Of a stretch of 64,000 bases of DNA, positions 47,681 to 56,824 are shown piece after piece. A program made the position numbers and the translations under genes. This DNA comes from Serratia oryzae (GTDB lineage Bacteria; Pseudomonadota; Gammaproteobacteria; Enterobacterales; Enterobacteriaceae): NCBI RefSeq assembly GCF_001976145.1, contig NZ_MOXD01000004.1, positions 186,482-250,481 of the forward strand. Direction: 5' to 3'. The notes below the pieces were generated by a model. That model was not told where the DNA came from, ran no database searches, and worked only from the letters and a program-made list of their open reading frames with translations. The number at the start of each line of letters is the position of its first letter. Within the stretch, counting starts at the first letter, position 1.

Positions 47681-48166
47681 ATGAAAAATAAGCAAAACCT
47701 TTACTTTGCCTGCATCTTAATTGTTTCGTTACTGCTTCTGGCATTATATGTGCTTATGCCGTCTAAAAATCAACTCGACAATAAGTTATGTATAGCCACT
47801 ATTAATTACTCTCTGAAAGAAAATGAGCATGAATTTAACTACAGGATAACTCAACGCATTCGTTACACATTAAATGATAAAGGATATATTAATATTCGTG
47901 GTGTAGCGGCACTAAATGATGAACAATACGTTATTGCCAGAACGGTGAACTTCAGCTATCGAGCCGTAGACAACAACCATAACTATAGCTCTGAAATCAC
48001 AAATGTGAGTAAAGCAGGACAAGACAACCTTCCTGACGCTTTGGCATCACAATATATTTCTTACCTGCTGCCTGGCAGCTCTACTTTTTTCAGAATGGAA
48101 GATATTAACAACCATTTGACATTAATAACTGCCCCTCAAGGCCCTTTGTTTATATGCAGATACTGA
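47681..48166 (+). CDS. FidL-like membrane-anchored partner protein
   Basis: 161 residues with a single N-terminal membrane span at about 8-26 and a periplasmic remainder with two to three cysteines (KLCIATINYSL; end PLFICRY). It resembles FidL-type proteins encoded next to MarT-like regulators. By analogy with ToxS it may stabilise or tune the membrane regulator encoded four bases upstream. It is AT-rich like its neighbours. An ERIC-type repeat begins three bases after the stop. Confidence 0.7.
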   Translation: MKNKQNLYFACILIVSLLLLALYVLMPSKNQLDNKLCIATINYSLKENEHEFNYRITQRIRYTLNDKGYINIRGVAALNDEQYVIARTVNFSYRAVDNNHNYSSEITNVSKAGQDNLPDALASQYISYLLPGSSTFFRMEDINNHLTLITAPQGPLFICRY

Positions 48167-48168
48167 GA

Positions 48169-48290
48169 ATCCGTCATACTTCAAATTACTTGGGTGTTGG
48201 CTTCCCTTGGTTACCCCAGTCACCTACTTAAGTGTAGGTGACTGGGTCTGCGTTCAGTTGCCTCCTACAAGAAGCTCGAATTATTTTGGC
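48169..48290. repeat. ERIC element directly after the FidL-like gene
   Basis: The left end ATCCGTCATACTTCAAATTA and right end CTCGAATTATTTTGG frame the ERIC core palindrome CCCAGTCACCTACTTAAGTG with its complement GTAGGTGACTGGG. It could fold in the 3' end of the regulator transcript. Confidence 0.8.
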
Positions 48291-48539
48291 TAATTAAATA
48301 GTCAGAAAATTACATCACTTATTCTTAATCCATAGCGGGTAAGGGTTAACTTCTACCTCTGATTCGGCTCAGCAATTTACCGAGTGGCTATCCTCATCGT
48401 CATTGCTGATGTGGCTCAATCTCGCTGGGGAAAACGCACGGCATAAATATTAATTTATATCATTAAAACCATTAAAAAATTAAATGTGATGCTATATATT
48501 AAACAAGTCATCGAGTTAACAAAGCGACGACTGGAAGAA

Positions 48540-48677
48540 TATACCCAATATAATTCGAGTTGTTTATAAGCGGCAGCCTAACCAATCGACAGGAACTTAC
48601 TTAAGTAAGCTCCTGTCGATTATAAACCTCAATAAATTGAGCTCGCCTTGCGAGCAGCTTGAATTATTGTGGGTATA
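48540..48677. repeat. ERIC-like element with symmetric ends
   Basis: 138 bases with ends TATACCCAATATAATTCGAG and CTTGAATTATTGTGGGTATA and the centre CGACAGGAACTTACTTAAGT paired with its complement. Unlike canonical ERIC, both ends derive from the same terminus, so the element is a near-complete palindrome. Confidence 0.75.
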
Positions 48678-48875
48678 CGCTGCAACCTAGAATAAGAGGT
48701 TAAGACGATCTATTTCCCAATGGAGAGACAGCTCATTTTGTCTATGGCAAATAGTATTCAAATAGAGGGTGGACATCAACCAATCAATGCAATATTCTTA
48801 AAAATTTAACTTTTGTGGATTAAAATTCTTTTTTTGATTGATTTTTTTTGATTAAATTAAAATAAATATCAAAAA

Positions 48876-48891
48876 TGTGACATTTATCACT
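48876..48891. promoter_or_regulatory. CRP-like box without an obvious target gene
   Basis: TGTGA-CATTTA-TCACT is one base from the perfect CRP consensus. No gene lies within 200 bases downstream on either strand; the 48678-49115 stretch is AT-rich and otherwise empty. Confidence 0.5.
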
Positions 48892-49114
48892 TTTGGTAAC
48901 AAAAAAAGGCCCAATAAAAATAAAAAAAGCATCAATATATTATTCTTTTTTTTCTGAAATATAATATCATTGTTTCAATGAAAGATGCGTGATGATTTTT
49001 AGGGGGGATTGACAGCAATCAAAATACCCTTTTCAGTGGGGCCGTTTGGTGCTCGCAATGTTGCGCTTTGCTTTAGCGCTGATTCAAAAGGGGGGGTAGT
49101 GACGGGATGCATTT

Positions 49115-49384
49115 ATACCCGTCATACTCAAGTTGCAGAATGGTTGCCCGTGTAGCATGGCCGTCGCGGCAGTGCACAGGTGGAAGGAATATCGGAAACA
49201 GCTCTCTATTGCTTGTTACTATGGCGGTGAATGGTTACAGATGTCGCAATCCTAAAATCATTCGAGTGCTGTTCAAAAAATAATGCGTTTTTGAACAGCA
49301 CTCGAGATACCAGGAGCATAGACCACTAGGTGACGAGGTCGATAGAAGCGAGCCACCCAAACAACTTGAAGTATGATGGGTATA
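49115..49384. repeat. ERIC-type terminal repeats flanking a large hairpin
   Basis: ATACCCGTCATACTCAAGTTG at the left and CAACTTGAAGTATGATGGGT at the right are inverted copies of an ERIC end. Between them, TCGAGTGCTGTTCAAAAA (49262-49279) and its exact complement (49288-49305) form an 18-bp perfect stem with an 8-base loop. It probably represents an ERIC with inserted sequence or a distinct MITE-like element. Confidence 0.65.
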
Positions 49385-49395
49385 GATAAGTACAG

Positions 49396-49953
49396 CTATT
49401 GGTAACTGATAACAAAGTTGGCAATTGAGCTAAATTCGCCTTCGGTGATGCTGCGGTTTTTTAATGCCGACGGATGCGCTACCATGAGGGCAAGAAACTT
49501 CAGCGTATTGGTACCATTACTCAGGATTGATGCTCTGCTAGGCTTACCTAAATCGATATGAGCACCGGGGCCTTCGTGCATTATGCAAATACCAACACCA
49601 TTCGCACCATTATTAACCGCTAAACAGCCTGTTAACTCACGGTCTTCAGTACCAGTAAACGTCACCGTCGCCGTTTTATAGACGTCTGTTTTGCAATTGG
49701 TTAAATTAATATGAAATAGCTTAGCAACATCATGCTCGTAACGATACAGCGATTTAATCACCACCGTACCCATATCTACAGATTGAGCGAGCGATTCGGG
49801 AGCGATATCACAGGCCCGAGCAAGAACAGTGCCATGAAACGTAATTTCCGGGTCAGGAATGGTGACCGTAGAATTGGCGGTAACAGGCATGCCAACCCCC
49901 ATGGTTATGGTGCTGAAGGCAGCCAGCAGCAGTAATTTTGTCATCCTTGTCAT
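49396..49953 (-). CDS. Fimbrial subunit (type 1 pilin family), last gene of fimbrial operon 1
   Basis: 185 residues from ATG 49953, with GAGGGG eight bases upstream. It has a signal peptide (to about residue 27), then the pilin pattern: donor-strand region ITFHGTVLARACDIA with the first conserved Cys, a second Cys in LTNCKT, and the beta-zipper C-terminus IANFVISYQ (penultimate Tyr, chaperone recognition). It is secreted to the periplasm, capped by the chaperone and polymerised through the usher. It lies 11 bases after the tip adhesin gene and may be a minor subunit. Confidence 0.85.
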   Translation of the reverse strand: MTRMTKLLLLAAFSTITMGVGMPVTANSTVTIPDPEITFHGTVLARACDIAPESLAQSVDMGTVVIKSLYRYEHDVAKLFHINLTNCKTDVYKTATVTFTGTEDRELTGCLAVNNGANGVGICIMHEGPGAHIDLGKPSRASILSNGTNTLKFLALMVAHPSALKNRSITEGEFSSIANFVISYQ

Positions 49954-49964
49954 TATCTTGCCCC

Positions 49965-50951
49965 TCAAAGATAGTTAACACGTAGGATCAGGGTTGTGCT
50001 AAATGGCCCTTCCACAGGGTCACCGTTAGCCCACAAAGAGGCCGTATAACTCTTATTGAGCGTACGCTTACCACTCATATCGGCAAAGAATTCTATCTGG
50101 TTGAATCTTATATCTTTAGGATAGGTATTATCTCTAAGACGCAGGGTTGCGCCGTTGCCTATATCGATGCCAGTTGCATCCACCAGCTTGGCTTGGCCAT
50201 TTGCTTTCAACTCATAGCTTGCGTTAAGTTGAAAACTTAAATCACAACTGTCGTTTTTAGTGGCAACGATATTAAATTCCTTTTCAGCTACCTTACCATC
50301 GTTAGCAGACCACCCACGAATCTCGCCAAAAGCCACACCAGAGGGGGGATCGATTTGAATCGACGCAGAACAGGGAATAATCTCGATGTTATTCAACCCA
50401 GTTAAAATGTACCGATAGTTTTGATCTATCGCAGTAGTATTAATACCCTGTTCCCCATCCAACTGAAAAGCTGAAAGCTGATCGATAGTGATGGGGCCTA
50501 CGGCGATATCTCCGGTTTTTTGCAGATAGACCTGAAAATTAACAGGATACGCGCGATTTTTCGGATTGTCTGGGTAAAGGTAAACATAGTTGTCGGTCTT
50601 CTCTCTATTTCGTATGATGCCCAAGTCTTTACCATCATAGATCAGACCAACGCTGATACCTGGCGGAAACGGGTCTTCGTCCAGGAATGCGTTCGGATAA
50701 AAGTAAACGAACTCGCCGTTAGGCATCGCGGGGTCTGCCCAGCAAAATGCCATGATTTGCATGGGGGGCGATGTCCATAACCGAGTCCCTATGGCGGTAG
50801 TAGTTGGGATTTTCAGTTGGCCAATAGGCTGAAAGTCTCTTGTTTTACCCGACCAAGTATTCAAGTGGCACTCCAGTGCCTGGGCGCTGAAAGACGCCCC
50901 GATACTCATCAGGAGCAAGAGAATAAATTTATAAATAAGCGATCTGGACAT
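49965..50951 (-). CDS. Fimbrial tip adhesin, operon 1
   Basis: 328 residues from ATG 50951, with GGAG about nine bases upstream. A signal peptide ends at SAQA before LECHLN. An N-terminal receptor-binding-like domain (about 25-200) is followed by a pilin domain with SDCD-like cysteines and the C-terminal strand FSTTLILRVNYL. This two-domain plan, at twice the pilin length, is typical of FimH/MrkD-type adhesins at the fimbrial tip. The ligand is unknown. Confidence 0.82.
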   Translation of the reverse strand: MSRSLIYKFILLLLMSIGASFSAQALECHLNTWSGKTRDFQPIGQLKIPTTTAIGTRLWTSPPMQIMAFCWADPAMPNGEFVYFYPNAFLDEDPFPPGISVGLIYDGKDLGIIRNREKTDNYVYLYPDNPKNRAYPVNFQVYLQKTGDIAVGPITIDQLSAFQLDGEQGINTTAIDQNYRYILTGLNNIEIIPCSASIQIDPPSGVAFGEIRGWSANDGKVAEKEFNIVATKNDSCDLSFQLNASYELKANGQAKLVDATGIDIGNGATLRLRDNTYPKDIRFNQIEFFADMSGKRTLNKSYTASLWANGDPVEGPFSTTLILRVNYL

Positions 50952-51193
50952 CAGTGACGTCTCCAAACGATTTCATCTGATTCGTCTTTTGCTGGTTCCG
51001 AACTGCAAACTGAACCACCATGAGGATATTGCCAGGAGGGCTATCTGGCTTGGGCTGCCCACGGCCAGATCGCATAGGGAAAGATGTGCTGATCCTTCAG
51101 CTTATGCGCGTATTGCTACTCCCCAGCAACGATAAAGGTAAAAACAGACCTGTCAGCCAATTGACCCAAAGCTGCAGATATTTATTTTTACGC

Positions 51194-51262
51194 TATGCCC
51201 GCCATACTTCAAGTTGCCCTGGTGCTGGCCGCCTACAAACCACTCGAATTATTTTGGGTATA
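51194..51262. repeat. Truncated ERIC element
   Basis: The two ERIC ends GCCATACTTCAAGTTGC and CTCGAATTATTTTGGGTAT are only about 20 bases apart; the core palindrome is missing. It lies in the 317-base gap between the chaperone and adhesin genes. The rest of that gap holds nothing recognised. Confidence 0.7.
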
Positions 51263-51268
51263 TATTCA

Positions 51269-52018
51269 TTACTTCTTTTTGTCTGGCGCCGAATGACAGA
51301 CGCTACCTTTACAAACGAAGTTCAACTCTGTATGACCGCCGTAATCATTAATATAGGTCACATAAAAACTGTTCAGATTAGCCGCACTCAGTGCCAGCGT
51401 TTGGCTTGACTTGGGGGCCAGCATGAAAGGTTCGAAGCCCTTGAGCATAACCCCCCCCTCTTTTAGCGTTTTAGGTGCAATCGAGGTCAGCGTCACGTAA
51501 AACGGCGTTGGGTTTTCAACGGTAAACCCCGTGGCGGTTTTGTTGAATACCAGCTTTTCCTGCCAGTTCTCGCCCTTGGTTAATACAATCGCTTTCGGAC
51601 GATAGAACAGCTTAATCTGGCTTTGCAGCGCAAGTTGGATCACGTTGGACTTTTCGCTTTGCGGCGGTATTTCACGCAGATTGAAATAGAACAACGACTC
51701 CCGATCCTGTGGCAGAGAGTCGGCTGCAGGGGTTTTAGTGATACGTACCACGCTGCGTTCACCCGGCTCTACCCGCTGCAATGGGGGCAAAGCAACCAGC
51801 GGCCCGGTTATTTTCTGGTGCTTATCGTCCTCAATCCAGGACTGGGCCAGATAAGGTAATCTTTTATTCTGATTTTCAATGTTCAGGCTGATGGAGCCTG
51901 CATCGCTGACATAAATTGCCCGGGTACGATCCAGCGCTATCGCTGCATTCACCGTTGGGGTGGCGCTGAGCAAGGTCAGCCCCGCCACCGCCATTTTGAC
52001 TAACGTATATTTATTCAT
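51269..52018 (-). CDS. Periplasmic pilus chaperone, operon 1
   Basis: 249 residues from ATG 52018; a TTG three codons earlier is possible. A signal peptide ends at VNA. The PapD/FimC fold shows IALDRTRAIYVSDAGSISLN, the signature LPQDRESLFYFNLREIP and IKLFYRPKAIV. It binds pilins in the periplasm by donor-strand complementation and delivers them to the usher. Unusually, it lies downstream of the usher gene; more often the chaperone precedes it. A short ERIC separates it from the adhesin gene. Confidence 0.9.
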   Translation of the reverse strand: MNKYTLVKMAVAGLTLLSATPTVNAAIALDRTRAIYVSDAGSISLNIENQNKRLPYLAQSWIEDDKHQKITGPLVALPPLQRVEPGERSVVRITKTPAADSLPQDRESLFYFNLREIPPQSEKSNVIQLALQSQIKLFYRPKAIVLTKGENWQEKLVFNKTATGFTVENPTPFYVTLTSIAPKTLKEGGVMLKGFEPFMLAPKSSQTLALSAANLNSFYVTYINDYGGHTELNFVCKGSVCHSAPDKKK

Positions 52019-52146
52019 GTTTCTCAACTCTCACTAAAAACGGCTGATAGGCTTTCTCGTCGTGATCAGATTTAACACGTCACGAGAATTCACAGCCCAT
52101 GGCTATTGTTTGCGACAAACCGCCTATCGGCAGTTTGTCTGATAAA

Positions 52147-54633
52147 TTAAAGCTTGCAGGGCAACAGTATCTGCTCAAGTGACTTGGCTGCCTTTGGAAC
52201 AACCACCTTGCACTGATGTTTACCATCCCAGGCAACGTCTAGAGGCTCTTCTGCCTCTACACCGGTCAGGTACGTCAACCCTTCATCGCCCACCATCGCC
52301 ATTTCACGACCTTTGCCATTCAATACGCTGGCTCCAAACGGTGGCGTGCTGCCATCGGCCAGTTTGATGATCGCCATCAACTTACTGCCTTTTGCTACCT
52401 CAAAGTGGCGATAACCGATAGCGCCCTCAGTCAACGTACCCTGTACCACCGGGGTGATGACTTCCACGTCATCTGCCAGCTTGTTAACATCGATACGTGT
52501 ATCGGTATTGGAGTAGCTGACGACGTCAGAAATCACCGCGATGCCAAATAGGTTGGATTTGGTGCGGCCATTGTTTATATGTACTCCAGACACACCGTCG
52601 GTATCGATCATGAAACGTGTGCTGCCATCGCCGTTGTTGCTGTGCGCCGCCACACCGTGTTGGGTTGCGGTAATACCACTACGGAACGTTCCACCTATCG
52701 AGGAGAAGCTGTCCTGTTGATAAGAGGCGCTGGCGTTGAGATCACCAAAGGAGTCGTTGCGTGAATAGAAACCACGTAAGAGAGCCTTGCTATTCTGGTT
52801 AACGCCGCTGCTCACCTGCCAAGTATTACTCGGGTCGGTATAATCGTTATAGGAGGCTACATTGGTGATATCGTTATTATTTGTCTGTAATGTGTAGCCT
52901 AGGCGGCGGCGGTCACCAATAGGCATCGTAAAGTTCAGCGAGATGCTATCGTCACTTAGCCCGTTGAGCTCGGTACGGAACGCCGAGACAGAGACGGTGA
53001 CGTCGCGCATCTGACCGATATCGAAAATTTTACTGGCAGAAAAACCGTAACGATCCTGCGAGCGGCTATCCCAATACGTTTGGTGCGAGTAGTTCAGATA
53101 GACGGTAATCGCCTTGCCTTTATCTTGCGCCATAAAGGTTTTACTGGCCGCGATGGTGTACTGCTCTTTTTCACGCCCAATATATAGCTCCAATTCGTTA
53201 TTGTTATCACTCTCAGTTTTCTGCAAAAACTGGTTCATCGTCATAAACTTACGCTGAGAGAACCGGTAACCTGCGAAGGTGATCTGGCTGTCATACTCTT
53301 CGAAGCGTTTGGCGTAGTTCACCCGGAAAGACATACCCGAATTGGTTTCGTCAGGCAGCCTGGCGTAAGACTGCGTCATATCGACAGATAAAGCCCCAAG
53401 AATGCTGAGATCGCGACCAAGCCCTACAGACCAGGCATTATAATCACCGCCAATCAGTGCCCCGCCGTATAATGACCAGGAATTCGCGATCCCCCAGGAA
53501 AAATCAGAGGTGGTGAAGAACGGCCCCTCTAACTTACGACCAACAACAGAAGGTCTGCCCGTTGCGATATTGTAACGAATATAACCAGGGCGGGTCAGAT
53601 ACGGGATTGTCGCCGTATCTACCTGGAAAGTAGAGATGCTGCCATCCTGTTCTTCAACCTTGACATCCAACTGACCACGAACACCGCTGCTGAGGTTATC
53701 TATAGAAAACGGCCCTGCGGGTACCGTGGTCTCAAACAGAACTATACCGCCCTGCGATACGCTCACCTTGGCATTACTTCTGGCGATACCGCGGACCTGT
53801 GGGGCATAACCCTGCAAGTCTGGTGGCAACATACGCTCGTCACTGGCAAGGTTGGCACCCGCGAAACGGAAGCTGTCGAATATATTTGAATCGAGGAATT
53901 GTTCCCCAACTTTGAGTTTTGCCGCATGCATCGGTAATGGCAGGTAAGCGTAGATATTACTCCAGGCAAAATTACTGTCGCGCTCGTCTTCCCGCTGATT
54001 CATAGTACTCTGAAAATCAGCACGTAAACGCCATGAGTTTACGTTAGCACCTGTGGTACCAACTGCGCTGATCCTGCGGGTAGTATCCTGGGAGTTACTC
54101 GCTTTATTGATCTGGCCACTGATGCTGTAGTCCAGTAATAATCCTGGAATCCCTTTGTCCCACTGCTCTGGTGGTGTCCAGTTCGGGTCGTTATATTTCA
54201 ACGAGGATTGTGGGATAGTGATCATCAGAACACCGTTTCCAATGTGAGCAGATATTTCTGCGCCAGGAATGGCGCTAATGTCCGCGCACTTATTGTCCTG
54301 CCATAAAACGACCTTTTTCGCTATTTCTTCTTTTAAGGCCATTTGTGGGATCAAATCGGGTGGCAAACACAGGGTACTCTCTTCTTTATCGGCAACGCGT
54401 AAGTATTCGATACTGCGTTGAGGCAGCATTCTCTTGTTAAATTTGATATCAAGTAAATAAGTGCCGGGCATGATGTAACCGGCGTTGCTAAAACGTGATA
54501 AATCTACCTTGGTAATGTCGCCTATATCCAGAGCACCAGCATTGAATTGAATCTCGGCAGAAACAGGGGTGCCATAAAGCAAAGACAAAATGACGATTGT
54601 ACTTGTTTTCTTCCGTGTCATTAATGACGTCAT
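52147..54633 (-). CDS. Outer-membrane fimbrial usher, operon 1
   Basis: 828 residues. A signal peptide (to about residue 26, VSA) precedes the usher N-terminal domain (IQFNAGALDIGDITKVDLSR), the 24-strand barrel with plug (PFSIDNLSSGVRGQLDVKVEEQDG, shortened core FSIDNLSSGVRGQLDV) and C-terminal domains with GQ-type motifs and paired cysteines near the end. It forms the export pore and assembly platform. GAG lies seven bases before the ATG. It follows the major pilin gene after a strong hairpin. Confidence 0.92.
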   Translation of the reverse strand: MTSLMTRKKTSTIVILSLLYGTPVSAEIQFNAGALDIGDITKVDLSRFSNAGYIMPGTYLLDIKFNKRMLPQRSIEYLRVADKEESTLCLPPDLIPQMALKEEIAKKVVLWQDNKCADISAIPGAEISAHIGNGVLMITIPQSSLKYNDPNWTPPEQWDKGIPGLLLDYSISGQINKASNSQDTTRRISAVGTTGANVNSWRLRADFQSTMNQREDERDSNFAWSNIYAYLPLPMHAAKLKVGEQFLDSNIFDSFRFAGANLASDERMLPPDLQGYAPQVRGIARSNAKVSVSQGGIVLFETTVPAGPFSIDNLSSGVRGQLDVKVEEQDGSISTFQVDTATIPYLTRPGYIRYNIATGRPSVVGRKLEGPFFTTSDFSWGIANSWSLYGGALIGGDYNAWSVGLGRDLSILGALSVDMTQSYARLPDETNSGMSFRVNYAKRFEEYDSQITFAGYRFSQRKFMTMNQFLQKTESDNNNELELYIGREKEQYTIAASKTFMAQDKGKAITVYLNYSHQTYWDSRSQDRYGFSASKIFDIGQMRDVTVSVSAFRTELNGLSDDSISLNFTMPIGDRRRLGYTLQTNNNDITNVASYNDYTDPSNTWQVSSGVNQNSKALLRGFYSRNDSFGDLNASASYQQDSFSSIGGTFRSGITATQHGVAAHSNNGDGSTRFMIDTDGVSGVHINNGRTKSNLFGIAVISDVVSYSNTDTRIDVNKLADDVEVITPVVQGTLTEGAIGYRHFEVAKGSKLMAIIKLADGSTPPFGASVLNGKGREMAMVGDEGLTYLTGVEAEEPLDVAWDGKHQCKVVVPKAAKSLEQILLPCKL

Positions 54634-54827
54634 AAAATTCTCACTGAAGGCAGTTCCGCGCCTAACCGCAGGCCAGTTTATTGACCTGAATGTGTGATAT
54701 AGGATATTGATTGGTATAATTATAAAGAATTTACACTAAATGACTGAGTGACATAACTCACCTAAGTATGCTTTGATAATTTTTTAAAACATCCAAGACC
54801 CAGGTGAGTTATTCATTGGCTTAAAGC

Positions 54828-54863
54828 AATCGGAGGCGGTGATTAATAAATCCCTCCGATTGT
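54828..54863 (-). terminator. Hairpin after the major pilin gene, operon 1
   Basis: CAATCGGAGG (54828-54837) and CCTCCGATTG (54854-54863) pair perfectly over 10 bases, nine bases past the pilin stop. The T-tract on the minus strand is weak. It probably reduces read-through to the usher, so the pilin is made in excess. Confidence 0.7.
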
Positions 54864-54871
54864 TAATTAAC

Positions 54872-55405
54872 TTACTGGTAAGCCAGAGTAAAGTTAGTTA
54901 CAGCAGTAAAGTCACCAGGAACCACTGCAACACCAGTTTTGCTACCTTTCAGGTATGCAGCAAAGTTCAAAGCGTTGTCACCGTTCATCAGTGTGGTTGA
55001 AGCACTTGGAGTACCATCCAGCTTAACTTTAACGTTGTTGCTATCAACCAACTGAATACCCGCACCTGATGCAGTGCCTGCCAGACCCAGCAGGTCGGTA
55101 TTGTTGATGTCAGTCTGACCAGTGAAAGCAATTTTCACTGTTTTCAGGGTAGCAACATCACAATCTTTCAATTCGATAGTGAAGTCTTGAGAAGCACCCA
55201 CGCCTTCGCTCGCCAGAACACGGGTATTTACCTGCCCCATGTCATAAGACTGATCAACAGATTGTGGTTCAATACTGCATGGTGCATCGATGATTTCACC
55301 GAAGAATTTTACGGTACCGCTACCCTGATTACCTGGTGCAGCCTGAGCAAAAGATACTGAAGACAGCGCAATTACAGAAGCCAGCATTACTTTATTGAAG
55401 TTCAT
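54872..55405 (-). CDS. Major fimbrial subunit (FimA-like), operon 1
   Basis: 177 residues. The signal peptide ends at AQA (residue 22). The mature part has the donor strand GTVKFFGEIIDAPCSIEPQS with the first Cys, the second Cys in LKDCDVATL and the C-terminal strand VTNFTLAYQ with penultimate Tyr. It forms the fimbrial rod. It is first in an operon with usher, chaperone, adhesin and a minor subunit. AGGAATG-type spacing is short, with AAGGAAA also present. A run of nine Gs lies 20-28 bases before the start. Confidence 0.92.
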   Translation of the reverse strand: MNFNKVMLASVIALSSVSFAQAAPGNQGSGTVKFFGEIIDAPCSIEPQSVDQSYDMGQVNTRVLASEGVGASQDFTIELKDCDVATLKTVKIAFTGQTDINNTDLLGLAGTASGAGIQLVDSNNVKVKLDGTPSASTTLMNGDNALNFAAYLKGSKTGVAVVPGDFTAVTNFTLAYQ

Positions 55406-55424
55406 TCCTAGTATTTCCTTATTA

Positions 55425-55433
55425 GGGGGGGGG
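55425..55433 (-). promoter_or_regulatory. Nine-G homopolymer in the leader of the major pilin
   Basis: GGGGGGGGG on the plus strand (Cs in the mRNA) lies 20-28 bases before the pilin ATG, just before the AAGGAAA ribosome site. Such tracts change length by slipped-strand mispairing and often cause phase variation of surface structures. Confidence 0.6.
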
Positions 55434-56396
<963 letters not shown>

Positions 56397-56399
56397 AGA

Positions 56400-56745
56400 T
56401 AAAGAATGGGAATTGACCACGCTGGGCGTGGCGATAGGTTACCGCTACGATCCACAGGGTAAAGCGTCATTGGAATACCGTTACTACATCAGTTCAGCAG
56501 AGCTTGGCAAGGCACAATTTACCACTGCGGCAAGGAGTCATTAGTGTATTGAAAATCAACAGCATTGGGTGTTGGATGTCACGATGAAGGAAGATAACAG
56601 CTCGATTTATCGTGACAATCAGGGGGGTAAATTTGGCGACAGTACGTCATATAGCACTCAACATGCTGCGCTCAGAGAGAAGTAAAAAGGCCAGCCTCAG
56701 AGGTAAACAGAAGATGGCTGCTATGAACAGCGATTATCTTGAGCA
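56400..56745 (+). pseudogene. ISAs1-family (H-repeat type) transposase remnant
   Basis: LTTLGVAIGYRYDPQGKASL, then ENQQHWVLDVTMKEDNSSIY and, in another frame, ATVRHIALNMLRSERSKKAS and AAMNSDYLEQ follow ISAs1/H-repeat transposases. Several frameshifts and a stop break it. It directly follows the glucosidase remnant and marks a decayed insertion between the two fimbrial operons. Confidence 0.82.
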
Positions 56746-56824
56746 AAAAAACAACGGACAACGGGCAGGCAATGCCTGGGCCGTATCGGCTACGCCCACT
56801 GCCCGTATTCACTGCTGGAACCAC

